NCBI GenBank assembly: GCA_035293565.1
Contig: DATGMP010000005.1
Coordinates: 62,001 to 126,000, forward strand
DNA length: 64,000 nt
DNA from: DATGMP01 sp035293565
GTDB taxonomy: Bacteria > Pseudomonadota > Alphaproteobacteria > BOG-932 > Roseiterribacteraceae
Direction: 5' to 3'
In this document: positions 41,039 to 50,446 of the stretch, piece after piece
Layout of the letters: every line of letters begins with the position of its first letter
Position numbering within the stretch: position 1 is the stretch's first letter
Notes under the pieces: model-generated
Database searches by the model: none
Seen by the model: the letters and a program-made list of their open reading frames with translations, nothing else
What the model was told of the DNA's origin: nothing
Program-made: the position numbers and the translations under genes

Positions 41039-42073
41039 CTATTCTGCCTCGCCGCTACCACGTTCCTTGGCCAACTTCGCCAGCACCGTCATCTGGCGAA
41101 AGAATTGCCGCGTAGGTACCGCTGGGAAGCCGACCAGTTGCGCGCCGGCCGGAACGTCCCGAAAAACGCCGCTCTTTGCCGAGATTCGCGCGCCGTCGCC
41201 GATCGTCAAATGTCCGGCGATACCGCTATGGCCGGCAATCACGACATGGTCGCCGATCTTGGTGCTTCCGGAGATTCCGACCATGGCGACGATGACCGAG
41301 CCGCGCCCGATTTGGACGTTGTGCCCGATTTGTACGAGATTATCAATCATCGTTCCTTGGCCGATTACCGTGTCCGGGCCCGAGCCACGATCGATTGTCG
41401 AATTCGCTCCGACTTCGACATCGTCCCCGATAAGAACACGTCCGATCTGCGGAATTCGGACGTGCCCGGACTGGTCCATGGCGAAGCCGAATCCATCCTG
41501 ACCGATCCGGGCGCCCGGGAAAATGGTGACCCGGTTGCCGAGAATCGCATGCGTGACCGAGGCGCAGGCGCCGATCCAACAATCGTCGCCGATTTCGACG
41601 CCCGGACCGATCACGGCATTCGCTTCAATGACGCAATTCCGCCCGACCCTCGCACCGGCGCCGACCACCGCCCCCGCGGCGACCGCCGAGCCCTCGCCGA
41701 TAATCGCATCGGTGTCGACATGCGACCCCGCCGCGAAGCCGGCCTCGGGGCGCGGCCTCGGATGGAACTGCTGAGCAATCAGAGCGAAGGCCTTGTAGGG
41801 CGTGGCCGATAAGAGAAGCTGCATCCCCTTTGGTGCGCGGTCGGCATAGGCAGGCCGGACGACGCAGGCTCCCGCTTGAGCCATGCTGAAGGCGTCGACA
41901 TATTTTCGATTGTCGAGAAACGACACATCCCGTGGCCCCGCCCGGTCGAGTGGAGCCACATTGTCGAACATGGCGTCCGGGTGAGAGCCAGGCGCGAGTT
42001 CGGCACCGGACAGCTCCGCAAGTCGTCCCAGGGGGAACGGCCCGTGCGGCCGGAAAAAGCGAAGATCCGTCAT
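41039..42073 (-). CDS. lpxD: UDP-3-O-(3-hydroxyacyl)glucosamine N-acyltransferase
   Basis: Third step of lipid A synthesis. The 344-residue protein has an N-terminal uridine-binding domain (FPLGRLAELSGAEL, AQAGACVVRPAYA), then a left-handed beta-helix with hexapeptide repeats and the catalytic His in the DNLVQIGHNVQIGRGSVI region, and a C-terminal helix. Length and layout are normal. It follows skp by 59 bases. Confidence 0.96.
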   Translation of the reverse strand: MTDLRFFRPHGPFPLGRLAELSGAELAPGSHPDAMFDNVAPLDRAGPRDVSFLDNRKYVDAFSMAQAGACVVRPAYADRAPKGMQLLLSATPYKAFALIAQQFHPRPRPEAGFAAGSHVDTDAIIGEGSAVAAGAVVGAGARVGRNCVIEANAVIGPGVEIGDDCWIGACASVTHAILGNRVTIFPGARIGQDGFGFAMDQSGHVRIPQIGRVLIGDDVEVGANSTIDRGSGPDTVIGQGTMIDNLVQIGHNVQIGRGSVIVAMVGISGSTKIGDHVVIAGHSGIAGHLTIGDGARISAKSGVFRDVPAGAQLVGFPAVPTRQFFRQMTVLAKLAKERGSGEAE

Positions 42074-42132
42074 CCAACGACTACACGGCTGGAAGCGATC
42101 GGTTCCTCCGCAAAGTCAGCCTGGAAGGCTGG

Positions 42133-42816
42133 CTACTTCTTCTTGGCCGGAGCCGTGGTGGCCGCCGGGGCCGGAGCCGGAATCCCATCCGTCGCCGAAC
42201 CGGCGGCGGCTGCCGCCGTGTTCGCCGCGCCTGGAGGCGCCACGGTTACGGTGACGGAGGGCAGCTTCGTGTTCAGCCGCTGTATCACGTCGTCGGTGAT
42301 GTCCATATTCTTGTCCGACAGCGTCAGGACGGCTTGCCGTTGCAGCACCAGTCCGATCCGCCGCTCGGCGGCCAGCTGCTGAACGATGGACAGAACGTTG
42401 TCGACGACCACGTTTCGGGCATCATTCGTCGCCTTGGCAAAGGCTTCCTGACGCTCCTGCTGCAGCTGCTGAGCATTGGCGTACCGGCGCTGCAGGTCCT
42501 GGGACCTTTCCTGGAACGCGTCCGGTTGAAGGACGGGCCGTTGCCGCTTCAGATCGTTCTCGGCGGTCTTCAGCTCTTCGCCCACCTTGGTGAGCTGATC
42601 GCGAATCTTGCGCGCTTCCGTTTCGAGCTGCCCCTGTATGCTCCGGCCCGCGGCGGATTCCTGCATGATCTTCTGCAGATCGACGATTCCGATCGTCGGC
42701 GCCACGAGGGCCGGCGCAGCCGCGGGCGCGGCCGCCGGGGTTTGCGCGAAGGCGCCGCTGCCCAACGCCAATGTGCCGGCAAGAGCTAGCCCGAGAACGG
42801 AGATAAAACTGCGCAT
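42133..42816 (-). CDS. skp: OmpH/Skp-family periplasmic chaperone
   Basis: Periplasmic holdase that keeps unfolded outer-membrane proteins soluble on the way to BamA. From ATG 42816 it is 227 residues. It has a Sec signal (LGLALAGTLALGSGAFA, cleavage after AFA), an Ala/Pro-rich spacer, the core IGIVDLQKIMQESAAGRSIQ, then a long coiled coil (about 55-150) and an Ala-rich lysine tail, both typical of alphaproteobacterial OmpH. A TTG three codons upstream is possible, but the ATG is preferred. It follows bamA by 13 bases. Confidence 0.93.
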   Translation of the reverse strand: MRSFISVLGLALAGTLALGSGAFAQTPAAAPAAAPALVAPTIGIVDLQKIMQESAAGRSIQGQLETEARKIRDQLTKVGEELKTAENDLKRQRPVLQPDAFQERSQDLQRRYANAQQLQQERQEAFAKATNDARNVVVDNVLSIVQQLAAERRIGLVLQRQAVLTLSDKNMDITDDVIQRLNTKLPSVTVTVAPPGAANTAAAAAGSATDGIPAPAPAATTAPAKKK

Positions 42817-42829
42817 GACCGACAATCCC

Positions 42830-45157
42830 CTAGAAATGAGATCCGAAGTTGAAGTTTAGGATTTGGCCCTTGTCGTAGGGCTGCTTCGCGAACGGATATG
42901 CGATATCCACGCGAATCAGACCGAAGGGCGATTTCCACGATACACCGATACCGGCCGACGCGCGGAGAGCGAAATCGTTATAGGCCTGCGGTATCCCGGT
43001 TATACCGTCAAACGTGACCGGCGTCTTCGGCAGATAGATGCCGCCCAGCGCTCCGAAGTCGGTAAAGCCGTACATTTTGATGCCGTATTCCTGCGGCAGG
43101 CCCAGCGGCACGCTCGTTTCGAGCGTCCCGGTATAGTAATACTCGCCGCCCAACGGGTCGTGGGTTTGGACGTCGCGGGGGCCAATGCCGGCAATCCGGA
43201 AGCCTCGCAAATCCTCGCCGCCGACGAAGAACCGCCCTTCGATATTGACCGGCTCGCCCAGCCCGACCACGTCGCCGACGCCGAATCTGGCGTTCAGAAC
43301 CCAACCCTCGGCATATTGATAGTAATAACTGGCCTTGGCCACTGTTTGGAAGAAATGGTTGGTGCCGCCGAGACCGGCCAGGTTGGTCGATAGGCTGAGC
43401 ACATAGCCGCGCGTCGGATCGACCCGGCTGTCGCGGCGGTCATAGGCGATCGACTGGCCGATCTGCGACGTAAATCTCAAGCCAGCCTGCTCGACGATAT
43501 AGAGCGACGCCAAGGATTGAATGTTCGTGATCTCGTTGGCGAAGAAGCTGTAGGTGATCGTCTGACGGAGATTATCGGATAGCGCGTAACCCGCGCGGAT
43601 ATCAAAGCCCGTCCGCTGTTGATCGTAGCTGTAATTCTGCGAATAATTCAGAACCGACCGAATGACATCGAAACCAGCAGCAACATCGCGACCGAAGAGA
43701 TAGGGCTGCGTATAGCTGATATTCAGCGTCTGATAGTAATTCGATATCTCTGCACCGAACTGTGCGTCCTTGCCTTCGCCGAATAGATTGCGCTGGCGGA
43801 TGTTGAACTGCGCGAATATTCCGTCCAGGCCCGAATAGCCGGCGCCGACCGAGACTTCGCCTGTGCTCTTTTCAGTTACCTTGACATTGACAATGGTCTT
43901 GTCCGGTTCAGATCCCGGAGTGTTCGTGATGTCGACCTTGTCGAAGAAATCGAGATCTTTGATTCGTTGCTGCGATTTCTTCACCAGTTCCTGGTTGAAG
44001 GCGTCGCCTTCCGAGAAGCGCATCTCGCGCCGGATGACTTCGTCGATCGTCACGTCATTGCCGGAGATGTCGATCCGCTCGACGAAAACGCGCGGCCCCT
44101 CGCTCACGTCGTAGGTTACGTCGATTGTATGCGACGTGCGGTTCTTGTTGAATTCCGGTCGCACATCCACGAACGCGTAATGCTGCTGCGTGACCGCCTG
44201 GCTCAGAGCGACGACCGTGTCTTCGATCTTCGAAGCGTTGTAGACGTCTCCTTCCTGGGTCTTCAGCTCGTCCTTGAGTGTATCGGGATCGAGCCCCTTG
44301 AGCTCGGAGCGGATGTCGATCTTCCCGAAATTATACTTCTCGCCCTCATCGACCGTGAAGGTGATGAAGAAGTCTTGGCGGTCGGGGGTCAACTCGGCGA
44401 CGGCCGAGACGACGCGAAAATCGGCATATCCATTGGCGAGATAGAAGCGGCGCAGCAGCTCCTTGTCATATTGCAGGCGGTCGGGATCGTAGCTGTCGTT
44501 CGAGGTCAGGAAGCGCCACCAGGCCGCTTCCTTGGTCATGATGGCGTCGCGCAGATCGTCGCCGTCGAAAGCGTGGTTGCCGACGAAATTGATCCGACTC
44601 ACGGGCGTCCGCGGACCCTCGTCGATTTCGAAGATCAAGTCGACGCGATTCTGATCGAGGACGACCACCTTGGGCTCGACCCGCGCCGAGTAGCGGCCGG
44701 CGCGCCGATAGAGCTCCAAAATCCGGTCGACGTCGGCTTGAACGCGCGTGCGGGTGTAGACGGTTCGCGGCTTCAGCTGGATCTCGTCCGTCAGCTTATC
44801 GGTTTCGAGCTTTTTGTTACCCTCGAAGGCGATGCGATTGATGATCGGATTTTCCGCGACCGTCACGACGAGCGTATTCCCGTCGCGCCGAAGCGTCACG
44901 TCTGCGAACAGACCGGTGGCGAACAGGTTTTTCAACGACGCGTCGAGCTGCGCCTGGTCGAACGTATCCCCGGGCTTGAGCGTTAAATAGGAGAGAACGG
45001 TCGCAGGCTCGATGCGCTGCGTACCCTCGACCTGAATGTCGTGGATCACGTCCCCTTGCTGGGCGTGGGCCACGTCGGAGAGCGCCACGCTCATCGGAAG
45101 CGTGAACAGTGCCGTATGGGCAGCCGTCAAGAGTAGCGGTGCAAGCCACCGATTCAT
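42830..45157 (-). CDS. bamA: Outer membrane protein assembly factor BamA
   Basis: Essential beta-barrel assembly machine. From ATG 45157 it is 775 residues: a signal peptide ending in AHA, then five POTRA domains (about 30-350, the first starting DIQVEGTQRIEPATVLSYL), then the 16-stranded barrel. The L6 loop motif is GLGEPVNIEGRFFVGGEDLRGF-like and contains the conserved VRGF/LRGF. The protein ends in Phe (NFGSHF), as expected for outer-membrane barrels. It lies between rseP (20 bases) and skp, the standard arrangement. Confidence 0.97.
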   Translation of the reverse strand: MNRWLAPLLLTAAHTALFTLPMSVALSDVAHAQQGDVIHDIQVEGTQRIEPATVLSYLTLKPGDTFDQAQLDASLKNLFATGLFADVTLRRDGNTLVVTVAENPIINRIAFEGNKKLETDKLTDEIQLKPRTVYTRTRVQADVDRILELYRRAGRYSARVEPKVVVLDQNRVDLIFEIDEGPRTPVSRINFVGNHAFDGDDLRDAIMTKEAAWWRFLTSNDSYDPDRLQYDKELLRRFYLANGYADFRVVSAVAELTPDRQDFFITFTVDEGEKYNFGKIDIRSELKGLDPDTLKDELKTQEGDVYNASKIEDTVVALSQAVTQQHYAFVDVRPEFNKNRTSHTIDVTYDVSEGPRVFVERIDISGNDVTIDEVIRREMRFSEGDAFNQELVKKSQQRIKDLDFFDKVDITNTPGSEPDKTIVNVKVTEKSTGEVSVGAGYSGLDGIFAQFNIRQRNLFGEGKDAQFGAEISNYYQTLNISYTQPYLFGRDVAAGFDVIRSVLNYSQNYSYDQQRTGFDIRAGYALSDNLRQTITYSFFANEITNIQSLASLYIVEQAGLRFTSQIGQSIAYDRRDSRVDPTRGYVLSLSTNLAGLGGTNHFFQTVAKASYYYQYAEGWVLNARFGVGDVVGLGEPVNIEGRFFVGGEDLRGFRIAGIGPRDVQTHDPLGGEYYYTGTLETSVPLGLPQEYGIKMYGFTDFGALGGIYLPKTPVTFDGITGIPQAYNDFALRASAGIGVSWKSPFGLIRVDIAYPFAKQPYDKGQILNFNFGSHF

Positions 45158-45177
45158 TGTTTGTGACGACCTTGAAC

Positions 45178-46320
45178 TCAGGTTCCGGGAATGATGCGGG
45201 CGATGTCCTGCCACATCACGAAGATGAAGAACGACAAAATCAGAGCAAAACCGACCCGGAATCCGAAAGCGAGGGCACGCTCACTGACCGGACGGCCATG
45301 CACTGCTTCGATTGCATAAAACAGCAGGTGGCCGCCGTCCAGCACTGGTATGGGGAAGAGATTGATCAGCCCCAGGCTGATCGAGAGAAGCGCTACGAAC
45401 TGGGTGAGCGGAACGAAGCCTTCGCGCCAGAATTCGCCGGACATCTGCGCGATTCCGATCGGGCCGCTCAGGTCGCCTGTCCCGCGGGTCCCGATGATCA
45501 TTTGCCAGACGACGCCCAGCGTATTGGATGTGATCGACCAGGTCTCGCGAGTCGCCTGCCAAAGCGCGGTCGGCGGGCCTTCGTGCCGCATCACGAGCTC
45601 GCTCGAGGGATAGACGCCGAGCTGTCCCATCCGCTCGACGTTGCCGAACCGGTCGCGCTCGTCGACCACCGCGGGCGTGGCTACGAGCTCCAGCGGCTGG
45701 CCATTGCGCAGAATGTTAAGTTTGATTGGTTGGCCAGGAGCGAGCGTGACGAGGAGCTTCAGTTCCTCGAATCGGCGGACTTCACGGCCATCGACGCTCT
45801 GAACGACGTCGCCGGTCATGAGCCCGGCATGCTCGGCCGCTGAGCCCGGCTGGATTTTCCCGATGATCGGAGGCGTGAAAGGTTGGCCGACCGTCGCGAA
45901 AAGCACCGTCATGACCAGGATCGCGAAGAGGAAATTGGCGACCGGTCCGGCACTCACTACGAGGGATTTCTGCCAGAGCTTCTTATGCATGAACGAGACG
46001 CGGCGCGTTTCGGCGTCCATTTGAGCGGCCGCCTCGATGTCGGGACGACTGCTGGCGTCGGCATCGCCGAACATCTTGACGAAGCCGCCCATCGGTATGA
46101 GGGCGATCCGCCACCGCGTCCCGGCGCTGTCGGTCCATCCAAAGATTTCAGGGCCGAAACCGATCGAAAAGGCATCGATCTTTACCCCGCATCGGCGGGC
46201 CACCCAATAGTGACCGAACTCGTGCACGAAGACGAGGATCGATAGGACAACCACGAAGGGCAGGATGTAGTGATAGGTCCAGGCCAGGGAAGTGAGCGCA
46301 AAATGGGGGATCAAGGCCAT
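45178..46320 (-). CDS. rseP: Site-2 intramembrane metalloprotease RseP
   Basis: Cleaves anti-sigma factors within the membrane in envelope stress responses. The 380-residue protein has the zinc motif HEFGH (33-37) in the first membrane segment, a PDZ domain near 130-215 (VVQSVDGREVRRFEEL), and the third zinc ligand in FPIPVLDGGHLLFY. About four membrane segments. A single PDZ domain is visible, where E. coli RseP has two. It lies nine bases after dxr. Confidence 0.96.
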   Translation of the reverse strand: MALIPHFALTSLAWTYHYILPFVVVLSILVFVHEFGHYWVARRCGVKIDAFSIGFGPEIFGWTDSAGTRWRIALIPMGGFVKMFGDADASSRPDIEAAAQMDAETRRVSFMHKKLWQKSLVVSAGPVANFLFAILVMTVLFATVGQPFTPPIIGKIQPGSAAEHAGLMTGDVVQSVDGREVRRFEELKLLVTLAPGQPIKLNILRNGQPLELVATPAVVDERDRFGNVERMGQLGVYPSSELVMRHEGPPTALWQATRETWSITSNTLGVVWQMIIGTRGTGDLSGPIGIAQMSGEFWREGFVPLTQFVALLSISLGLINLFPIPVLDGGHLLFYAIEAVHGRPVSERALAFGFRVGFALILSFFIFVMWQDIARIIPGT

Positions 46321-46329
46321 TTTTCGTCC

Positions 46330-47526
46330 TTATAACGCGGGGCTGACCGAGCGCCGCGAAAGGCGCACCCGAATGAAATCTTCGGCAAATCGCCTAGCTT
46401 CGTTGTCGATGGCGACGACGTCGTCGATCGAGGCCGGAACGCTTCCGGGCAGCGCGTCCAGTGCGCTTTCCACTACCCGCTCGATGTCGAGAAAGCCAAT
46501 TCCTCCGGCAAGGAAACCTGCCACCGCCGCCTCGTTGGCCGCGTTCAGAATAGTAGGGGCGTCACCCCCCATTTGCAAGGCGCGCCGCGCGTGGACAAGT
46601 GCCGGAAAACGCTCGGGATCCGCCTGTTCGAACGTCAGCTGCGCGATTTCCGCGAGGTCGAATTGCGGCCGCGCTACCGGCATTCGGTCGGGCCAGGCCA
46701 GCGCGACGGCGATCGGCGTTCGCATGTCCGGCGTGCCGAGCTGGGCCAAAGTAGACCCGTCATGATACTCGACCAGCGAATGTATTACCGATTGCGGGTG
46801 GACAACGACATGGATCTGCGGCTCCGGCATGTCGAACAAGAAGCGAGCCTCGATGATCTCGAGCCCCTTATTCATCATGGTCGCGCTGTCGACCGAGATC
46901 TTTGCGCCCATCGACCAGATCGGGTGCGCCACGGCCTGTTTGGCGGTCGCCGCCGCCATTCGGGCCCGGGGCCAGGTCCGGAACGGGCCGCCCGATGCGG
47001 TCAGAATGATGCGGGCGACGCTGCCGGGACGCGCCTGGTCGAAAACCTGGAATATGGCGCTGTGCTCGCTATCGACCGGCAGCAAGCGGGTTCCGTGCCG
47101 CTTCAGCTCCGCCAGCATCAACGGGCCGGCACAGACGAGGCACTCCTTGTTGGCGAACGCGACGGTCGCGCCCGAGCGGCAAGCCGCTAAGGTCGGCTTG
47201 AGGCCAGCGGCGCCGACAATCGCGGCCATGACTAGGTCGACGGGGCGGCTCGCGGCCTCCGCCACGGCCTCACGACCCGCGGCGGCCTCGATTCCCGAGC
47301 CGGAAAGGGCCGCGCGAAGCGTTCCATAGGCGCTTTCGTCCGCCACGACTGCGAGCTTGGCCCCAACCCGGCGCGCCGTCGCGGCGAGGGCCTCGGCGTC
47401 GCGATTCGCGGTCAAGGCTTCGACCGTGAATTTCGTGGGATTCTCCTCGATCAGGCTGAGCGTGCTACGCCCGACCGATCCGGTCGCGCCCAGGATACTG
47501 ACACGGCGTTGGTGCGAATTGCTCAT
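46330..47526 (-). CDS. dxr: 1-deoxy-D-xylulose 5-phosphate reductoisomerase
   Basis: Second enzyme of the MEP isoprenoid pathway, whose later steps are supplied by ispDF at 5-6.1 kb. The 398-residue protein has the NADPH motif ILGATGSVGRST, the metal- and substrate-binding LLPVDSEHSAIFQ, the loop ASGGPFR, and NKGLEIIEARFLF. It overlaps cdsA by four bases and precedes rseP. Confidence 0.97.
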   Translation of the reverse strand: MSNSHQRRVSILGATGSVGRSTLSLIEENPTKFTVEALTANRDAEALAATARRVGAKLAVVADESAYGTLRAALSGSGIEAAAGREAVAEAASRPVDLVMAAIVGAAGLKPTLAACRSGATVAFANKECLVCAGPLMLAELKRHGTRLLPVDSEHSAIFQVFDQARPGSVARIILTASGGPFRTWPRARMAAATAKQAVAHPIWSMGAKISVDSATMMNKGLEIIEARFLFDMPEPQIHVVVHPQSVIHSLVEYHDGSTLAQLGTPDMRTPIAVALAWPDRMPVARPQFDLAEIAQLTFEQADPERFPALVHARRALQMGGDAPTILNAANEAAVAGFLAGGIGFLDIERVVESALDALPGSVPASIDDVVAIDNEARRFAEDFIRVRLSRRSVSPAL

Positions 47527-48341
47527 GGCATCAAGCCTGTAGTTCCGCCGAAAGCATGGAGAAGAGCAAAGCTGGGCACTGCCCAGAGCAAACCGTCGAT
47601 TCGGTCGAGCAAGCCGCCATGGCCCGGGATCAACCCCCCTGAATCCTTCAATTGAAAGCGCCTTTTGACGGAAGACTCGAACAAATCCCCACCCTGCCCT
47701 GCCAAAGATAACCCAATCGCGATGACAATGGCATAGGCGGGCACGCGGGCGTGGAATATCGCCGCCCAGGCGAACGCGATCAAAGCCGCCGCGACGATCC
47801 CGCCGACGAGGCCGCTCCAGGTCTTGTTCGGACTGATCGACGGAGCCAATCGCGGGCCGCCGACTATCCGGCCCACGACGAATGCCCCGATATCGGTCGC
47901 CCAGACGGTCAGAAAAACGAAGAAGACCAGCTGCCAGGCCGAGTCTCCGACGTCACGGAGCCATGGCAATCCCACCATGGTCAGGCCGACATAAGGCAAC
48001 CCGAGTGCAGCGAAGACCGGGCTGGATTGATGTCCGGCCCGGCCGACCAAAGCGAACAAGGCCGTCAGCCCGGCGAGCGCGACGAGCGCCCCTGGCGCGC
48101 CGTAAAGCCAATAGACGAGCATTACGGTCGCGAAAGCGACGTAGCCGGCCATCAGTGGCCGGCCGAGGACGATGCGGAACCATTCGCGAAGGGCGATCGC
48201 CGCCCCGGCAGCCATTGCGACGCCGAACCATTTACCGCCCAGATAAGCGAGCACCAGGACGGGCGGCGCGAGCGCCAGCCCGGACAGGATCCGCAGCGAC
48301 AGATTGCGTCGCCGGTCAGCGGCTGCCGACGAGGGCACCAT
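47523..48341 (-). CDS. cdsA: Phosphatidate cytidylyltransferase
   Basis: Makes CDP-diacylglycerol for all phospholipids. From ATG 48341 it is 272 residues with seven to eight membrane segments. The signature SPNKTWSGLVGG and the C-terminal GDLFESSVKRRFQLKDSGG with PGHGGLLDRIDG are complete, including the catalytic aspartates. The frame remains open 32 codons upstream, but that portion lies within uppS; the chosen start overlaps the uppS end by 26 bases. Confidence 0.96.
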   Translation of the reverse strand: MVPSSAAADRRRNLSLRILSGLALAPPVLVLAYLGGKWFGVAMAAGAAIALREWFRIVLGRPLMAGYVAFATVMLVYWLYGAPGALVALAGLTALFALVGRAGHQSSPVFAALGLPYVGLTMVGLPWLRDVGDSAWQLVFFVFLTVWATDIGAFVVGRIVGGPRLAPSISPNKTWSGLVGGIVAAALIAFAWAAIFHARVPAYAIVIAIGLSLAGQGGDLFESSVKRRFQLKDSGGLIPGHGGLLDRIDGLLWAVPSFALLHAFGGTTGLMP

Positions 48342-49053
48342 AACGGCGCTCGCGCCGGCGAAACTCCCGGATGGCATGTTCGAGATCGGCTTTCGAGAAA
48401 TCGGGCCAAAGCGTATCGACGAAGACCAGCTCGGCATAGGCGGCTTGCCAGAGGAAGAAGTTGCTGATCCTCTGCTCGCCCGACGTGCGGATGACGAGAT
48501 CGGGATCCGGGATTTCCCGCGTCCACAGCATCGATGAAAGCAGCTCCTGATCGATAGCCGCCGGGTCGACCTCGCCCTGGCGCGCGCCTTCGGCCAGCCG
48601 TCGCGCCGCCTGGACGATGTCCTGACGCCCGCCGTAGCTCAGAGCCACGGTCATGTTGAGCGCCTTGTTCCCGCGGGTCAGGCTCTCCGCATGCTCGATC
48701 AGATTGACAATATCAGTTGCCAGGCGTGACCGGTCCCCGATGACGCGCAGCCTGACCCCGTTGCGGTGCAGTTCGGCGATCTCGCTTCTGAGGTATAGGC
48801 GAAGAAGCAGCATCAGCTCCTCGACCTCTTCGATCGGGCGGCCCCAATTCTCCGAGGAGAAGCCGAAGATCGTCAGATAGGGAAGCCCGAGCTCGCGCGC
48901 GGCCTCGACCGTGCGGCGTACAGCTTCCATGCCGCTGCGGTGGCCGGCGGTACGGAACATCCCGCGCGCCTGCGCCCAACGGCCATTGCCATCCATGATG
49001 ATGGCAACGTGGCGCGGACCCGGCTCCTGGGAGAATTCGGCCTCGGCAGTCAT
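48316..49053 (-). CDS. uppS: Undecaprenyl diphosphate synthase
   Basis: cis-Prenyltransferase making the lipid carrier for peptidoglycan. The 245-residue protein has VAIIMDGNGRWA with the catalytic Asp near 20, GHRSGMEAVRRTVE, the FGFSSENWGRP segment and the C-terminal PDLVIRTSGEQRISNFFLWQ. It overlaps frr by one base and cdsA by 26. Normal length. Confidence 0.97.
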   Translation of the reverse strand: MTAEAEFSQEPGPRHVAIIMDGNGRWAQARGMFRTAGHRSGMEAVRRTVEAARELGLPYLTIFGFSSENWGRPIEEVEELMLLLRLYLRSEIAELHRNGVRLRVIGDRSRLATDIVNLIEHAESLTRGNKALNMTVALSYGGRQDIVQAARRLAEGARQGEVDPAAIDQELLSSMLWTREIPDPDLVIRTSGEQRISNFFLWQAAYAELVFVDTLWPDFSKADLEHAIREFRRRERRYGALVGSR

Positions 49054-49610
49054 CAGATCTGCTTGATCTCCTTGTCCTTGGCTGCCACCGCCTCGTCGAC
49101 TTTCTTGATGTGCTGGTCCGTCAGCTTCTGCATCTCCGCAGAGGCTTTCTCATGCTCATCCTGCGTGATTTCCCCATCCTTCTCCAGACGCTTCAGCATT
49201 TCCATCCCGTCGCGCCGGACGTTACGAATCGCCACGCGAGCCTGTTCGGCATATTTGCCGGCAACTTTTGCCAACTCGTTGCGACGCTCCTGATTCAGCT
49301 CGGGAATGGGGACCCGTACGACGGTTCCGTCGATCTGCGGATTGAGGCCGAGGCCGGCATCGCGGATCGCCTTGTCCACGGCCTTCACATTGGCCTTGTC
49401 CCAGACCTGAACCGTGATAAGTCGCGGTTCAGGCACCCCGATCGTGGCAACCTGCGTGAGCGGCATCTCACCGCCATAGGCCTCGACATGGATCGGATCG
49501 AGAAGGTTGGCGGAGGCTCGCCCGGTCCTGAGACCCGCGAACTCCTTGCGCAAGGCTTCGAGCGCGCCATCCATTCGGCGGGCAAAATCGGCAAGACGCG
49601 GATCGGTCAT
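49053..49610 (-). CDS. frr: Ribosome recycling factor
   Basis: Splits post-termination ribosomes with EF-G. The 185-residue protein has the family pattern: RMDGALEALRKEFAGLRTGRAS, NLLDPIHVEAYG, and the RREELAKVAGKYAEQ-like RRNELAKVAGKYAEQARVAIRN segment. It follows pyrH after 101 bases. The start is well supported by an AGGGGGT sequence seven bases upstream; the preceding gap might contain an internal promoter, but I see no clear one. Confidence 0.97.
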   Translation of the reverse strand: MTDPRLADFARRMDGALEALRKEFAGLRTGRASANLLDPIHVEAYGGEMPLTQVATIGVPEPRLITVQVWDKANVKAVDKAIRDAGLGLNPQIDGTVVRVPIPELNQERRNELAKVAGKYAEQARVAIRNVRRDGMEMLKRLEKDGEITQDEHEKASAEMQKLTDQHIKKVDEAVAAKDKEIKQI

Positions 49611-49711
49611 ATCGAGACCCCCTTTGGTGTTGATCTTGGCCCGCGCGCGCCGCGCTCCGGGCTTTCGGATCCCACATGGCTTTACACGAGATAGTCCCGG
49701 CTACAACGGAC

Positions 49712-50437
49712 TTATGGCGTTTCCGTGACGATCGTGTAGCGGCCACAGCCGCGAAAGATATTGGCGAACCCGTCATGCTCGGTAATGGCGAAGACCAGGA
49801 TCGGGATCTTGTTTTCTCGCGCAAGGGCAATGGCCGACGCGTCCATCACCTGCAGGTCGCGAGCGAGCACGTCGAGATAAGTCAGGCGATCGTAACGCTC
49901 GGCGTTTGTCACCTTGTTCGGGTCGGCGCTGTAGACGCCATCCACTTTCGTGCCCTTGAGCAGCGCGTCGCAGCCCATTTCGGATGCCCGCAAGGCGGCC
50001 GCGGTGTCAGTCGTGAAGAAGGGATTGCCCGTACCGGCGGCGAAGATAACGACCCGTCCCTTCTCCATGTGTCTGACTGCACGACGGCGGATGTAGGGCT
50101 CGCAGACGGTCGACATCGGAATGGCCGATTGAACGCGAGTCTGCACGCCCAGGCTTTCCAGAGCGGCTTGCATGGCCAGCGAATTGATGACTGTCGCGAG
50201 CATGCCCATATAGTCGGCCGTCGCGCGCTCCATCCCCTGCGCGGCGCCGGAAACGCCGCGAAAGATGTTGCCGCCACCGATCACCAGGCAAACCTGGATG
50301 CCCAAGGCCGCGACGGATTGCACCTCGGCGGCAATGCGCGCGACGGTTTCCGGCTCCAGCCCATACTCCTGCCCGCCCATGAGCGCCTCTCCTGAGATTT
50401 TCAGGAGGACGCGTCTGTAGGGCGGAGCCGAGGGCAT
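49712..50437 (-). CDS. pyrH: UMP kinase
   Basis: Phosphorylates UMP to UDP, feeding pyrG (at 18.8 kb). The 241-residue amino-acid-kinase-fold protein has VLLKISGEALMG, VCLVIGGGNIFRG and the UMP-binding CDALLKGTKVDGVYSADP. Length is typical. Nine bases separate it from tsf. Confidence 0.97.
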   Translation of the reverse strand: MPSAPPYRRVLLKISGEALMGGQEYGLEPETVARIAAEVQSVAALGIQVCLVIGGGNIFRGVSGAAQGMERATADYMGMLATVINSLAMQAALESLGVQTRVQSAIPMSTVCEPYIRRRAVRHMEKGRVVIFAAGTGNPFFTTDTAAALRASEMGCDALLKGTKVDGVYSADPNKVTNAERYDRLTYLDVLARDLQVMDASAIALARENKIPILVFAITEHDGFANIFRGCGRYTIVTETP

Positions 50438-50446
50438 GGGTGTCGC